DNA of 64,000 nt from Hyphomicrobium sp. (GTDB taxonomy: Bacteria > Pseudomonadota > Alphaproteobacteria > Rhizobiales > Hyphomicrobiaceae). The translations under genes were made by a program, and so were the position numbers. Positions 1 through 9,498 of the stretch are shown here, one piece after another. The notes below the pieces were generated by a model. That model was not told the origin of the DNA, made no database searches, and saw nothing but the letters and a program-made list of their open reading frames with translations. The first letter of the stretch is position 1. Every line of letters starts with the position of its first letter. The stretch spans positions 62,001 through 126,000 of the forward strand of contig JASBSU010000009.1 of assembly GCA_030148725.1 (NCBI GenBank), given 5' to 3'.

Positions 1-1
1 G

Positions 2-1021
2 TTAGTCGTCGGAGCCATGCTCCTCGCACCTTCGGTTGTGTACGCCGGATCAGGTGCTGACATCGGCGATGCCCGCACCATCGTCAGCCTCGTGAAAGCC
101 GACTTCGACAAGCAGGAGCGCGAGCTGGAGGTCGGCGACATCGTCCGCCAGGACGAGGTCATCGAGGTCAGCCAGGACGGCCGCGGCGAGTTTCGGCTCA
201 ATGATGATACGAAGCTGGCTCTCGGACCCGGCGCCCGCATGGTCCTCGACAAGTTCGTCTACGACAGTGACAAGAAGACCGGCTCGATCATTCTCGATCT
301 GACTACCGGCGCGTTCCGCTTCATCACCGGCGTCGCCAGCAAGAAATCCTACGAAATCCGCACGCCCAACGCATCGATCACCGTCCGCGGTACCATCTTC
401 GACGTGTACGTGCTCCCCGACAAAAGCTCGTGGCTGCTGCTGCATGAAGGCGCCATCGAGGTCAGCGCACCCAAGTCGGGATGCCGCGTTCTCGATCGCC
501 CCGGCCAGCTGATCCGCGTCGACAGCGATGCGAACGTGAGCAGGCCAACGAACTGGAACGACCTGCCGGGGCGCGATGCGGCGGACTTCGACGTTGCATT
601 TCCCTTCGTCGCCAACGCGCCCGAGATAGAGCCTCTCCCAGCCGTATCGCGCGACGGCATCATCGGCGCCGCCTTTCCTCCCGAGGAGGACAAGAAGTGC
701 ATTAACGGTAGCAAGTCGAAGCCGAAGACCATCAAGGCTGACGACAGCAAGCCAACCAAGAAAAAGCGTCAGGCCGCAAAGTCGGACGACGACGAACCAC
801 CACCGCGCAGGAAGAAGCGGCCGAAATATGAGTCCTCCGACGATGACTACGGCGGCGGCGCGCGCGCGATGGATATCATCATCCGCGGCGGAGTCGGTAT
901 CGGCGGATATGGCGGTCGACCGACCGGCAGGCCAGGCGGTTACGACGGTGGTGGCCGGCCGGGAGGCAACATGGGCGGTGGTGGCGGTAGCTACGGCAGC
1001 GGGGGGCAGATGCCTCGCTGA
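2..1021 (+). CDS. FecR-domain periplasmic protein, 5' end outside window
   Basis: The reading frame is open to the left edge of the window. The first visible residues (LVVGAMLLAPSVVYA) look like the hydrophobic end of a signal peptide ending in a VYA-type cleavage site, so the true start lies upstream. The next 160 residues or so match a FecR domain, a beta-rich sensor or ligand fold: a low-complexity acidic start, then GxxRTIVS-like, FRLNDDTKLALGPG and TPNASITVRGT motifs. No sigma factor or TonB receptor is adjacent, so it is not an obvious FecIR system. The C-terminal third is unlike the rest: a Lys/Arg/Asp-rich linker followed by a Gly/Arg-rich tail that is probably disordered. The FecR assignment is good; the role is unknown. 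Confidence 0.8.
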   Translation, partial: LVVGAMLLAPSVVYAGSGADIGDARTIVSLVKADFDKQERELEVGDIVRQDEVIEVSQDGRGEFRLNDDTKLALGPGARMVLDKFVYDSDKKTGSIILDLTTGAFRFITGVASKKSYEIRTPNASITVRGTIFDVYVLPDKSSWLLLHEGAIEVSAPKSGCRVLDRPGQLIRVDSDANVSRPTNWNDLPGRDAADFDVAFPFVANAPEIEPLPAVSRDGIIGAAFPPEEDKKCINGSKSKPKTIKADDSKPTKKKRQAAKSDDDEPPPRRKKRPKYESSDDDYGGGARAMDIIIRGGVGIGGYGGRPTGRPGGYDGGGRPGGNMGGGGGSYGSGGQMPR

Positions 1022-1038
1022 CGGCGCAACCCCGCCGA

Positions 1039-1344
1039 TTATTTCTTCTCCAGCAGCAGCTTTGTCCGCTCCAGCATCTTTGTCTTCAGCGGCTCCCAAA
1101 GCTTGCGCAGCAGGGCAGGTAGCACGACCTCGAGACGCACGGTGTCGTCGTTCACCTCCAGCGACCCGGGGATCGCTTGCCCCATCGCCTTCACGACGAA
1201 CGGCATCTTGTTGTCAACCCAGGGCTGCTGTTCGAGCGTAAGCAAACCGCTCGCCGGCACATTATCGAGACCCGATTGCAGTCGCCGCAACGCCTCCGCT
1301 TTGCCCAGCGTATGCGGGATCGAAACCACCATCGGCTCTGCCAT
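1039..1344 (-). CDS. Polyhydroxyalkanoic acid system family protein
   Basis: This small protein of about 101 residues resembles the family annotated as putative polyhydroxyalkanoic acid system protein. Its features are an N-terminal VSIPHTLGKAEAL segment, a central LEVNDDTVRLEV strand pattern and a basic C-terminal helix (LLRKLWEPLKTKMLERT). The ATG at 1344 is chosen because AGGAG lies about 8 nt upstream; the longer upstream frame has no such site. No PHA synthase or phasin is visible nearby, so the link to PHA granules rests on family annotation only. It is convergent with the FecR-domain gene. Confidence 0.65.
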   Translation of the reverse strand: MAEPMVVSIPHTLGKAEALRRLQSGLDNVPASGLLTLEQQPWVDNKMPFVVKAMGQAIPGSLEVNDDTVRLEVVLPALLRKLWEPLKTKMLERTKLLLEKK

Positions 1345-1425
1345 GTCTTTCTCCTGGTCGCGGCTCAAATGAGCGTTGCGACTATATAGGCGGCAAATGC
1401 TGCCGGCGTTACCCGACGTCAACGG

Positions 1426-1731
1426 TTAATTGCCACGCCGCTTGCGGGTCGCAGCAGCCTTCTTCGCCGACGCTGATCGCGCTGCCGCCGGCCGAGCCGC
1501 CGACGCCCGCCCACCGACGCCTCCACCCTTGTGCGCGGCGGGACGTCCGGTCCGTTTCCCGCGGCCCGAACCGCCCGGCGCCTTGCCGCCTCCGTCGTCC
1601 TTGTTGACGGTCGCCCAGGCACGCCGTTCGGCTTCCTTCTTGCCGACGCCGCGCTTCTCATAGCCCTCGGCAATATGATCCGCCTTGCGCTCCTGCTTGT
1701 CCGTGTATTTGGATTTGTCTCCACGCGGCAT
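1426..1731 (-). CDS. Small basic protein with histone-H1-like tail
   Basis: A protein of about 101 residues. The first 50 (MPRGDKSKYTDKQERKADHI onward, through a KKEAERRAWATVNK helix) are conserved in small alphaproteobacterial proteins often labelled plasmid stabilization protein. The remainder is a Gly/Pro linker and an Ala/Lys/Arg tail that resembles a histone-H1 or DNA-binding tail. The ATG at 1731 has AAGGGG 8 nt upstream and is preferred to an in-frame GTG three codons earlier. The biochemical role is not known; nucleic-acid binding is inferred from charge alone. Confidence 0.6.
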   Translation of the reverse strand: MPRGDKSKYTDKQERKADHIAEGYEKRGVGKKEAERRAWATVNKDDGGGKAPGGSGRGKRTGRPAAHKGGGVGGRASAARPAAARSASAKKAAATRKRRGN

Positions 1732-1861
1732 GACCTGCACCCCTTATGGAAAGTTCCAGCAGATGAGCGCCTAACCCGCTGCCGCGCGCCCGGTTCCCCG
1801 GCTGGCCTTGTCGCGCACGACAGCCTCACCTCTGCTAAGCTTCGCGCGAATCGAGGCACCC

Positions 1862-3115
1862 ATGGCACGTCGATCCGGCAGCGCCGATCTTCCCCTGCAC
1901 AGCGGACGCGTACCCGCGTGGCTGGCGCAGCGCATGGCGACGCTCGGCGCCGTCATCGCGCAGACGATCGTCCACCACTACGGGCGCGATGAATTCCTGC
2001 GCCGCCTGTCCCATCCCTTCTGGTTCCAGTCCTTCGGAGCCGTCATGGGCATGGATTGGCATTCGTCTGGCATCACGACCAGTGTCATCGGTGCCATGAA
2101 GCGCGGCCTCGCGCCGCTCGGCAACGAATTGGGCATCCACGTCTGCGGCGGCCGCGGCAAGCACTCGCGCAAGACTCCGGAGGAGCTCAGTGCACTCGGC
2201 GACCGCATCGGCGTCGACGCCGCCGCATTGACGCGCGCCAGTCGCCTCGTCGCCAAGGTCGACAGCGCTGCCATACAAGATGGCTTCGACCTCTACCTGC
2301 ACGGCTTCTTCGTGACCGACGACGGAAAATGGACGGTCGTGCAGCAGGGCATGAACGGCGAAGCACGTCAGGCCCGCCGGTACCATTGGCACTCCGGCGA
2401 CATCCTCGATTTCGTCGAGGAGCCGCACAGTGCGATCGACGGAGAGCCGCAGGGCAGCATCGTCAATCTCACAGACAAGCGTGCGGCCACGTCCCGCACG
2501 GCGCAACTCGATCTGCTTGGCGATCTCGGCCCTGATCGCATTGCCAATGAGTATGCCGCAGTGATTGAGCCCTCATCGACGTCAGCACAGCCGATGCTGC
2601 CGCACCTCGTCATGCCAGCCCATCATGACGTGCGCTCATCCGATGTCTTCGTACGCCGCCTGCATGGCACCCTCGCCGCTGCGGCAGAGCGCGGTCCCAC
2701 AGACTTCCCCGAGCTTTTGCTGACACCCGGTGTCGGCGCGCGCACGGTGCGTTCGTTGGCGATGGTCGCTGAGGTGATCCACGGGACGCCGTATCGTTTC
2801 GACGATCCCGCACGCTTCTCGCTCGCCCACGGCGGCAAGGACCGCCACCCCTACCCGGTTCCGATCAAGGTCTACGACGAGACGATCCGCGTTCTGAAAT
2901 CGGCCGTGGCGAATGCACGGCTCGGCCGCGACGAAACGCTAGAGACCTTGAAGCAGCTCGACGCTCAGGCACGCACCCTCGAGCGCACGGCAAGCGGTCC
3001 GTCCTTCGAAGCCTTCGTAGCTGGCGAGCGCGCGGCCGCACCCGACCTGGAAGCACGATCGGTCTTTGGGTGGGAAAGCGATGTTGGCGCGCAGAAGAAA
3101 CCGCGACGTGCCTAA
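1862..3115 (+). CDS. DUF763 domain-containing protein
   Basis: A protein of 417 residues. Recognisable DUF763 features are the ADLPLHSGRVPAWL opening, WFQSFGAVMGMDWHSSG, the DGFDLYLHGFF segment, and the C-terminal LLLTPGVGARTVRSLAMVAE helix-hairpin-helix-like stretch. The latter is followed by a conserved HGGKDRHPYPV block. DUF763 has no established function; the GVGxxTxRxL motif suggests contact with nucleic acid (inference). The ATG at 1862 follows a GAGGCACCC site and gives the conserved N terminus; the 18 extra codons upstream look non-coding. It is transcribed alone, convergent with cysB. Confidence 0.85.
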   Translation: MARRSGSADLPLHSGRVPAWLAQRMATLGAVIAQTIVHHYGRDEFLRRLSHPFWFQSFGAVMGMDWHSSGITTSVIGAMKRGLAPLGNELGIHVCGGRGKHSRKTPEELSALGDRIGVDAAALTRASRLVAKVDSAAIQDGFDLYLHGFFVTDDGKWTVVQQGMNGEARQARRYHWHSGDILDFVEEPHSAIDGEPQGSIVNLTDKRAATSRTAQLDLLGDLGPDRIANEYAAVIEPSSTSAQPMLPHLVMPAHHDVRSSDVFVRRLHGTLAAAAERGPTDFPELLLTPGVGARTVRSLAMVAEVIHGTPYRFDDPARFSLAHGGKDRHPYPVPIKVYDETIRVLKSAVANARLGRDETLETLKQLDAQARTLERTASGPSFEAFVAGERAAAPDLEARSVFGWESDVGAQKKPRRA

Positions 3116-3126
3116 GCGCCGAGGCG

Positions 3127-4071
3127 TTAGTCGCCTGCCTCGGTCTCGCCCCGCGGCGCGATGCTCGACCGGATCACGGACTCGGTCAGATCCGGCGAGC
3201 ACAGTTCGATGAACTGATAGGCGAAGCCGCGCAGGTAACGGCCTTGGCGGACCGCGATGCGCGATGTGTTGCGCTCGAACAGACCCGGTGTCGGCAGCAG
3301 CCGCAGTCCCGGATCGCGTTTCTCGTCGTAAGCCATCGAGGCGACGATACCGACGCCAAGACCGAGCTCGACGTAAGCCTTGATCACGTCGGCGTCGAGC
3401 GCCGTCATGATGATGTCCGGAGCGATGCCGGCCTTCTCGAAAGCCTGATCGATCCGCGGCCGTCCCGTGAATCCACGGTCATATGTGATGAGCGGGTGAT
3501 CCGCGATGGCGGACAGCGTCAGTGGCGTTGCCTTCTCCAGTTCGTGCCCCGTCGGCACGATCACCGCGTGTTCCCACGAGTAGTAGGGGAACGCGACGAC
3601 ATCTGCATTCTCTTCCAGCGCTTCGGTGGCGACGCCGATGTCGGCGCTCCCGTCGAGCAACATCGCGGCGATCTCCTTCGGACTCGCCTGATGCAGCACC
3701 AGATGCACTTTCGGAAACAGCTTCTTGAACTTCACCACCACGTGCGGCAGCGCATAGCGCGCCTGCGTATGCGTAGTTGCGACCTTCAGCTCGCCCTGCT
3801 CGCTGCTCGAGAACTGCTCGGCGAGCTGCTTGATGTTCTTGGCATCGAGCAGCATTCGCTCGACGATGACCACCAGTTCCTTGCCAGGCTCCGTCAGCCC
3901 GAGAAGTCGCTTGCCACGACGCACGAACAGCTCGACGCCCAGCTCGTCCTCGAGGTCCTTGATGTGCTTGCTGACGCCGGACTGCGACGTGTAGAGCGCG
4001 TTCGCCACCTCCGTCAGGTTGAATTTGCGCTTTACCGTTTCGCGAATGATGCGAAGCTGTTGGAAGTTCAC
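3127..4071 (-). CDS. cysB: CysB-type LysR regulator of sulfate assimilation
   Basis: A 314-residue LysR-type regulator close in length to CysB. Residues 1-60 form the winged helix-turn-helix ([11 protein letters not shown] start, [18 protein letters not shown]). Residues 90-300 form the periplasmic-binding-like effector domain with the CysB-typical [12 protein letters not shown] and YDRGFTGR segments. In known systems CysB senses O-acetylserine/N-acetylserine and activates sulfate uptake and reduction genes. The start is GTG and overlaps the cysA stop by 4 nt (GTGA), so it is probably translationally coupled as the last gene of the operon. Candidate targets are the similar sites at 7691-7710 and 11369-11388. 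Confidence 0.93.
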   Translation of the reverse strand: MNFQQLRIIRETVKRKFNLTEVANALYTSQSGVSKHIKDLEDELGVELFVRRGKRLLGLTEPGKELVVIVERMLLDAKNIKQLAEQFSSSEQGELKVATTHTQARYALPHVVVKFKKLFPKVHLVLHQASPKEIAAMLLDGSADIGVATEALEENADVVAFPYYSWEHAVIVPTGHELEKATPLTLSAIADHPLITYDRGFTGRPRIDQAFEKAGIAPDIIMTALDADVIKAYVELGLGVGIVASMAYDEKRDPGLRLLPTPGLFERNTSRIAVRQGRYLRGFAYQFIELCSPDLTESVIRSSIAPRGETEAGD

Positions 4072-5183
4072 TTCTGCGCCTCTTGCTCGAAGACCTGCAG
4101 CCTCGAGCTAACGAGGCGAACCGGCTGGCCGGCCGCGAGGTTAAGCTCCGAAAGTTTCTGCGTTGATAACTCTACCTCAAAGAACTGCTCGCCGCCCTTC
4201 GCTGTACCCTGTCCGTTAACGTAGCCCTGCGGGACGAGCGAACTCAGCTCCACCCGCGCGACGGCCCCGACGTCCAGGATACGACTGACAGTAGCCGGAA
4301 CCCCGACCGGCCCCCCGTTGGCATTGACCAGTATTTCCAGCTCGTGCGGCCGCGCGAACGCCACGACATCCCTGCCTGACGTTGCCGCTACGCCTGCTGG
4401 AATCGGAAGGATGCTGTCGCCAACACGCAGCTCCTCGCCTTGCACATGCCCACTGAACTTGTTCACCGCGCCGAGGAACGAGTAGACGAACGGCGTCGCC
4501 GGCTTGGCGTAAACCTCCGCCACCGACCCGACCTGCTCGACTTTGCCACGGTTCATCAGCACCAGGCGGTCCGCCAGCTCCACCGCCTCATCCTGGTCGT
4601 GCGTGACGAACAGCGACGTGATGTGCAGCTCATCGTGCAGACGCCGCAGCCAGCGCCGCAATTCTTTGCGCACCTTGGCATCGAGCGCGCCGAACGGCTC
4701 GTCGAGCAGCAGGACCCGCGGACGCACCGCCAGCGCACGTGCGAGCGCAATGCGCTGCCGCTGCCCGCCCGACAACTGCGAAGGATAACGATCGGCGAGC
4801 CAGTCGAGCTGCACCAGCTCGAGCAGCTCCTTCACCTGTCGCCTAATTTCCTTCTCGCGCAGCCGCTGACCGCGCGGCTTGACGCGCAGACCGAACGCGA
4901 CGTTGTCGAACACGGTCATATGCCGGAACAGCGCATAATGCTGGAACACGAACCCGACCTGCCGCTCGCGCACGTGCGTGTCCGATGCGTCCTCGCCATC
5001 GAGAATGACGGAGCCGGACGTCGCATATTCGAGGCCGGCGATGATGCGCAGAAGCGTCGTCTTCCCGCAGCCCGACGGCCCGAGCAGGGCTACGAGCTGA
5101 CCCGTTGGGAAGTCGAGCGTGACGGTGTCGAGAGCCACGAAGCTGCCGAACGTCTTGCTGATGTCGCGAACTTCGATGCTCAT
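4068..5183 (-). CDS. cysA: Sulfate/thiosulfate ABC transporter ATPase CysA
   Basis: The ATP-hydrolysing subunit of the sulfate/thiosulfate importer, 371 residues. Walker A is GPSGCGKTT (residues about 35-43). The signature LSGGQRQR, Walker [13 protein letters not shown] and switch HD (FVTHDQDEA) are intact. A C-terminal TOBE-like domain (about 240-371) follows, as in CysA. The ATG at 5183 overlaps the cysW stop by 4 nt (ATGA), and its stop overlaps cysB, so cysT-W-A-B are read as one coupled unit. The longer upstream frame is only the cysW region out of frame. The cytoplasmic ATPase would pair with CysT/CysW below. Confidence 0.96.
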   Translation of the reverse strand: MSIEVRDISKTFGSFVALDTVTLDFPTGQLVALLGPSGCGKTTLLRIIAGLEYATSGSVILDGEDASDTHVRERQVGFVFQHYALFRHMTVFDNVAFGLRVKPRGQRLREKEIRRQVKELLELVQLDWLADRYPSQLSGGQRQRIALARALAVRPRVLLLDEPFGALDAKVRKELRRWLRRLHDELHITSLFVTHDQDEAVELADRLVLMNRGKVEQVGSVAEVYAKPATPFVYSFLGAVNKFSGHVQGEELRVGDSILPIPAGVAATSGRDVVAFARPHELEILVNANGGPVGVPATVSRILDVGAVARVELSSLVPQGYVNGQGTAKGGEQFFEVELSTQKLSELNLAAGQPVRLVSSRLQVFEQEAQK

Positions 5184-6070
5184 GGTGCTTCGGGTTCCTG
5201 TGCCTGAATGCCTGCCCGCCACTCCACGAACGTCTTGAGGACGAGCGTCACGAGCGCGAGCAGCGCCAGCAGCGAGGCCACGGCGAAGGCGGCTGCGAAC
5301 TGGTATTCGTTGTAGAGGATTTCGACATGCAGCGGCATCGTGTTGGTCTGCCCACGGATGTGCCCGGAAACCACGGAGACCGCGCCGAACTCGCCCATGG
5401 CGCGCGCGTTGCAAAGGATGACGCCATAGAGGAGCCCCCACTTGATGTTCGGCAACGTAACGTCGCGGAACATGCGGAATCCGCTTGCGCCGAGCACCAG
5501 TGCCGCCTCTTCCTCGTCACGCCCCTGCGCCTGCATCAGCGGAATGAGCTCGCGCGCTACGAACGGTACGGTGACGAAGATGGTCGCCAGGATGATGCCC
5601 GGCACGGCAAACACGACCTTGATGTCGTGCTCCAACAGCCAAGGCCCTAGCCATCCCTGCGCGCCGAACACTAGGACGTAGATGAGCCCCGCGATCACCG
5701 GCGACACCGAGAACGGCAGGTCGATCAGGGTGATCAGGAACTGCTTACCGCGGAAGTCGTGCTTCGCGACCGCCCAGGCAGCCGCGATGCCAAAAATGAC
5801 GTTCAGCGGCACCGCGACCGCGGCCGCAAGCAGCGTCAGGCGAATGGATGACAGCGTATCGGGTTCAACAACCGCGCGCAGATAGGCTTCCCAGCCCTTC
5901 TTGAAAGCCTCGACGAACACCGCCAGCAGCGGCAGAAGCAGAAACAACGCGAAGAACGTCAACGAAATGCCAATGATGACCCACTTCACGAGCGGCGGAT
6001 CGGAAGCCGCCGGGCTCGCCTCGAAACGTTGCGCACGGGCAAACGGCGCAGCATGAGCGACGACAGCCAT
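5180..6070 (-). CDS. cysW: Sulfate ABC transporter permease CysW
   Basis: A 296-residue inner-membrane permease with about six hydrophobic segments, beginning with [20 protein letters not shown]. It has the cytoplasmic EAA-type loop ([22 protein letters not shown]) that docks to CysA, and the [19 protein letters not shown] block typical of CysW. The ATG at 6070 is chosen because TGATG joins it to the cysT stop; eleven extra codons upstream are part of the cysT end. It forms the channel with CysT for sulfate or thiosulfate. Confidence 0.95.
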   Translation of the reverse strand: MAVVAHAAPFARAQRFEASPAASDPPLVKWVIIGISLTFFALFLLLPLLAVFVEAFKKGWEAYLRAVVEPDTLSSIRLTLLAAAVAVPLNVIFGIAAAWAVAKHDFRGKQFLITLIDLPFSVSPVIAGLIYVLVFGAQGWLGPWLLEHDIKVVFAVPGIILATIFVTVPFVARELIPLMQAQGRDEEEAALVLGASGFRMFRDVTLPNIKWGLLYGVILCNARAMGEFGAVSVVSGHIRGQTNTMPLHVEILYNEYQFAAAFAVASLLALLALVTLVLKTFVEWRAGIQAQEPEAP

Positions 6071-6906
6071 CAGCGCACCCTCTCGTTGGAACGCGCCGAC
6101 CATGCCTGCAGCGCGTTGATCACCAGCAGCAGCAGAAACGAGACGATCAGCATCACAGCCGCAACCGCCGTCGCGCCCGCGTAGTCGTACTGCTCGAGCT
6201 TCGTGATGATGATCAGCGGCGTAATCTCCGAAACCATCGGAATGTTGCCGGCAATGAAAATGACGGACCCGTATTCGCCGACCGCGCGCGCAAACGCCAT
6301 CGCAAAGCCCGTGATCAGCGCCGGTGCCAGCGCCGGAAGCACGACCTTCCGGATCGTCTGCAGCCGCGAAGCACCTAGGCTTGCCGATGCCTCCTCGAAC
6401 TCGATGTCGAGATCTTCCAGAACAGGCTGCACCGTGCGCACGATAAACGGCACACCGATGAAGATCAGAGCTACCAGCACGCCAAGCGGCGTGAAAGCCA
6501 CTTTGATGCCGAGTTCGTTGAGAGTGCTGCCCAGCCAGCCATTCGGTGCATAGAGTGCCGTCAGCGCAATGCCGGCGACGGCCGTCGGCAACGCGAACGG
6601 AAGATCGACGAGAGCATCAACGATCCGTCGGCCGGGAAAGTTATACCGCACCAGGCTCCATGCCAGCATCAGCCCGAATACGACGTTGATCGCGGCGGCG
6701 AGCAGCGACGCGCCGAAGCTGAGCCGATACGACGCCATGACGCGCGGAGCCGTCGCAACTTGCCAGAAATCGCTCCATCCGAGCGAAGCGCTTTTGATGA
6801 AGACGGCGCTCAGCGGAATGAGCACGATCAACGACAGGTATGAGATCGTAATGCCCATCGAGAGGCCGAAACCGGGGAGCACCCGGCGGACTTTCACTGC
6901 ACTCAT
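6070..6906 (-). CDS. cysT: Sulfate ABC transporter permease CysT (CysU)
   Basis: A 278-residue permease with an N-terminal [23 protein letters not shown] membrane helix and five further hydrophobic segments. It carries the EAA-loop [21 protein letters not shown] and the [16 protein letters not shown] block diagnostic of CysT. The stop overlaps the cysW start by 1 nt. Its start is 11 nt after the stop of the xre-cupin gene, so the regulator is the first gene of this operon. No periplasmic binding protein is in the operon itself; a matching Sbp is encoded at 10267-11292. Confidence 0.95.
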   Translation of the reverse strand: MSAVKVRRVLPGFGLSMGITISYLSLIVLIPLSAVFIKSASLGWSDFWQVATAPRVMASYRLSFGASLLAAAINVVFGLMLAWSLVRYNFPGRRIVDALVDLPFALPTAVAGIALTALYAPNGWLGSTLNELGIKVAFTPLGVLVALIFIGVPFIVRTVQPVLEDLDIEFEEASASLGASRLQTIRKVVLPALAPALITGFAMAFARAVGEYGSVIFIAGNIPMVSEITPLIIITKLEQYDYAGATAVAAVMLIVSFLLLLVINALQAWSARSNERVR

Positions 6907-6917
6907 GATCGCTCCCC

Positions 6918-7613
6918 TTATGCGCCTGCAAACGCAAATGGGTGCGAGTTGCCAACCGGCTCGACGTAGGTGAGCACCACATGCACAACAGCCTCTCGAA
7001 CTTCGAGGTTGCGATACGTGTGCGGCACATCGGCGTGAAACTGAACCGCATCGCCTTGCGGAACAACGATCGGCGCCTCGTTGCCGACGGTCAGTTCGAT
7101 CCGTCCTTCCACGACGAGGATGTTCTGTTTCGTGCCCGCGGCCTGCGGCTCCAGCGCCTCGCGATGCTGCGCGGCGATGCGCACCTCGTAGAACTCGGCA
7201 CGGCGCGTGCTATCCAAGGGAAACAGAGCGCGTGACGTGAAGCGTCCGCTGCTCGCGGTGACGATCTTGGCGCGGCTTCTCGGAAGCACGACGGTCAGGC
7301 GCGAAGCCGGCGCAACCAGTAGATTAGCAATCGGCACGCCGAGTGCATCGGCCACCTTCAGCAGCAGGCTGATGGTCGGCACGCTTTTGCCGGTCTCGAT
7401 CTGGCTCAGCATCGCGCGGCTGACGCCGGCCAGCTTTGCAAGCCGCTCCAACGAGTGTCCTTGCCGAGTGCGCAAACGCTTGAGATTGATGCTGATCGTC
7501 GACAGGAGCGCGGTGGAATTGTCCGAACGCTGCCTGATGCGCGTGCCGACTTTGACGGCCGCCGACCTGTCTCTGTTTGCCACGGCGATGTCTGTCAACC
7601 CGCTCAAAGCCAC
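6918..7613 (-). CDS. XRE-family regulator with C-terminal cupin
   Basis: A protein of about 231 residues. Residues 41-97 form an XRE helix-turn-helix (LKRLRTRQGHSLERLAKLAGVSRAMLSQIETGK). Residues about 137-222 are a cupin barrel (ILVVEGRIELTVG, then VPQGDAVQFHADVPHTYRN). This two-domain build is typical of one-component sensors of small amino-acid-like ligands. It sits 11 nt before cysT, so it probably senses a sulfur metabolite and acts on the sulfate genes (inference). The start is uncertain: the frame is open to a TTG at 7682. The GTG at 7613 is favoured because the putative operator then lies at the same distance from the start as in sbp; a TTG at 7607 is also possible. Confidence 0.82.
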   Translation of the reverse strand: MALSGLTDIAVANRDRSAAVKVGTRIRQRSDNSTALLSTISINLKRLRTRQGHSLERLAKLAGVSRAMLSQIETGKSVPTISLLLKVADALGVPIANLLVAPASRLTVVLPRSRAKIVTASSGRFTSRALFPLDSTRRAEFYEVRIAAQHREALEPQAAGTKQNILVVEGRIELTVGNEAPIVVPQGDAVQFHADVPHTYRNLEVREAVVHVVLTYVEPVGNSHPFAFAGA

Positions 7614-7690
7614 CCCCTGAGAGGCGCGAACCGCACCGCTCCATTTCGATTGGCATGAGGTTAACTGGCGCCCGTCGAGCAAGGGAACGC

Positions 7691-7710
7691 AGAAAAACTG
7701 CTAAGCTTAT
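7691..7710 (-). promoter_or_regulatory. Candidate shared operator upstream of the sulfate permease operon
   Basis: On the plus strand this 20-mer ends in CTAAGCTTAT and matches the 20-mer at 11369-11388 upstream of sbp at 16 of 20 positions, including AGAA at one end and AGCTTAT at the other. It lies about 78-97 nt before the GTG at 7613, and the sbp copy lies 77-96 nt before its ATG. A LysR (CysB) or XRE-cupin site is an inference from the gene context. Confidence 0.5.
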
Positions 7711-7788
7711 GAAGGCGGATTTCTCCAGGTGCGGAATGCGGATGCGTCCTCGCAGGCGCGAAAATACATGCTCCCCTATCACGCACGA

Positions 7789-7813
7789 AGAGAGCCGCAT
7801 TCCGCGGCTCTCT
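7789..7813 (-). terminator. Hairpin downstream of the porin gene
   Basis: A perfect 10-bp inverted repeat (AGAGAGCCGC / GCGGCTCTCT, 5-nt loop) lies about 62 nt past the porin stop in its reading direction. It is followed by TCGTGCG rather than a clean T-run. It probably terminates or stabilises the porin mRNA and insulates the sulfate operon. Confidence 0.6.
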
Positions 7814-7874
7814 CCTGAAACGACAACGATCGTTTTATGTGGTCAATCGCAACCCGACGACCGATCTCGACGCA

Positions 7875-9263
7875 TCAGAACTTGATGATGCCGCCACCGA
7901 ACACCAGATCGAGATCTTCCAGCGCGATGGCGTTTGCGGCACCGGCTGCCGCAACCCCGCCCGCCGTGTTCACCACCGAGATGTCGCCTTCGACGTGCCG
8001 ATAGGAGAGATACAGCGTCATTGCCGCGGCATCGATACCCTGAGCGACACCCAGTCCGTAGCTCTCGACGCCGGTCGAAACGACCGCCGCTGCATTTGCA
8101 GTGCCGGCGAAGGTACTGCTGAGCGTGCGCGTATTGCCGCCACCCTCATAATGGTAGTACTCGCCGTAGACCGTCGTCTTGCCGAGCGCCGTCCACTTCT
8201 TCTCGATACCAGCTTGCGTCGACCAGAAAGTCTGCTCGTCGTCGGCACCACGCACCGAGAACAGCGTCGTGCTTTCAATGATGTCGTCGTTCTTGACGCC
8301 GGCACCGAAGTTCGCGAACAGGCCGGTTTCCTTATGCATCACGCTGACGGAGCCGCCGAACTGCGTGCACTTCGTATCGTGATTGCCGGGCGCCCCGCCG
8401 ATGGCCGCGCAGGCCGTCTGAGTCTGCCCGCCATCCGTGATCTCGCCGTACCCGATACCGGCCTCGATCGCGAAACCGGCATGCTCACCCGAGTAGTTGA
8501 GTGATGCGTCCCAGTAGTCGTCCTGCCCCCAGAACGCCGAGGCTGTGAAGCCCTGGAACTCCGGAGTCGTATAGCGGACACCGTTGAAGCGCTTCTCGCC
8601 CTCGCCGGGCTGGTCGCCGTGCACGCCGATCAGGTTGTAGTAGGAATACGGATTGCCTGTGCCACCACCGCTGGCGAGCGCACCATCCTTCCTCCGCAGG
8701 AACAGACCAAGCCCGGTATCCTCGATATCGGAATACTTCGCGAAGTCCTTCGTCTGCGCCAGATTGATTTCGGTAATCCCGTCCGTAGCGGTGCTCATCA
8801 GGCCCACGGCCACGGTGCCGTACGTCTTGCTCTTCAAGTACCAATAGGAATCACGAAGATCGAACGGCGCGCTGGTGGCAAGATCGTTCTGCGTGAAGCG
8901 TTTCGAGTTCGCACTGCGAACGCCGATCTCGAGCCGGTAGCCCGCTTCCCAGTCCTTGTCGATCTTGGCCTTGCCGCGAAAGCGGAAGCGCGAGCGCGAG
9001 TTGTCGTTGGTGACGACGTACGCGTTGCTCTCCCAGCCGTCGTCCCAATAAAGCACGCCCTGGTTGACCTGCCCCGAAACCTCCAAGGAAACTTTGCGAT
9101 TGCCTTTGCGAGCCGTGGTCGCTTCCAGCTCCGCAACTCGCTCTTCCAGATCGGCGCAGCAATCTCCGCCCAGATCCGCAGCTCGTGAAGGCGCCGTTCC
9201 AACGAACAGGCCTGCCGCGAGGACCAGCGCCAAGCTGGTGCCTCCCCCTACTCCCCCGTACAT
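7875..9263 (-). CDS. Porin (Porin_2-type outer membrane channel)
   Basis: A 462-residue outer-membrane beta-barrel porin. A signal peptide (SLALVLAAGLFVGTAPSRA) is followed by a short coiled-coil-like segment (LEERVAELEATTA). The barrel begins with VSLEVSGQVNQGVLYWDDG, as in rhizobial porins, and ends in Phe (GGGIIKF), the usual Bam signal. AGGAG lies about 8 nt before the ATG at 9263, and a TATAAT-like box lies just upstream on the minus strand (9284-9289). It sits between the sulfate permease operon and sbp, so a role in sulfate entry across the outer membrane is possible but unproven. Confidence 0.88.
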   Translation of the reverse strand: MYGGVGGGTSLALVLAAGLFVGTAPSRAADLGGDCCADLEERVAELEATTARKGNRKVSLEVSGQVNQGVLYWDDGWESNAYVVTNDNSRSRFRFRGKAKIDKDWEAGYRLEIGVRSANSKRFTQNDLATSAPFDLRDSYWYLKSKTYGTVAVGLMSTATDGITEINLAQTKDFAKYSDIEDTGLGLFLRRKDGALASGGGTGNPYSYYNLIGVHGDQPGEGEKRFNGVRYTTPEFQGFTASAFWGQDDYWDASLNYSGEHAGFAIEAGIGYGEITDGGQTQTACAAIGGAPGNHDTKCTQFGGSVSVMHKETGLFANFGAGVKNDDIIESTTLFSVRGADDEQTFWSTQAGIEKKWTALGKTTVYGEYYHYEGGGNTRTLSSTFAGTANAAAVVSTGVESYGLGVAQGIDAAAMTLYLSYRHVEGDISVVNTAGGVAAAGAANAIALEDLDLVFGGGIIKF

Positions 9264-9498
9264 TACGCAACTCCTACGCTTACATTATACGCAACTGACG
9301 CTTGTTATGTGTCTGCTATGTTGGAGCGCTGCTCCGCTATATCAGATTGATATATTTTGATTTTTCAGGCCGCCCACCTCCTCGTCAACGACGCTTTGTG
9401 ACGGTCTATGACACTGCGAGCAAAGTGACACGCAGCAGTCACACTTTTCCGCTGCAACGGATGCAACGCGCCGAACGACGAACGATCGGCGTCACGCA

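Noticed and set aside
50-1099. Minus-strand frame of about 350 codons opposite the FecR-domain gene
   Set aside because: Ala/Asp-rich shadow; the plus strand has a real FecR domain.
7614-7874. Possible SAM or other sulfur riboswitch before the sulfate operon
   Set aside because: No SAM-riboswitch core motif was recognised; only the porin hairpin and the shared 20-bp motif are seen.
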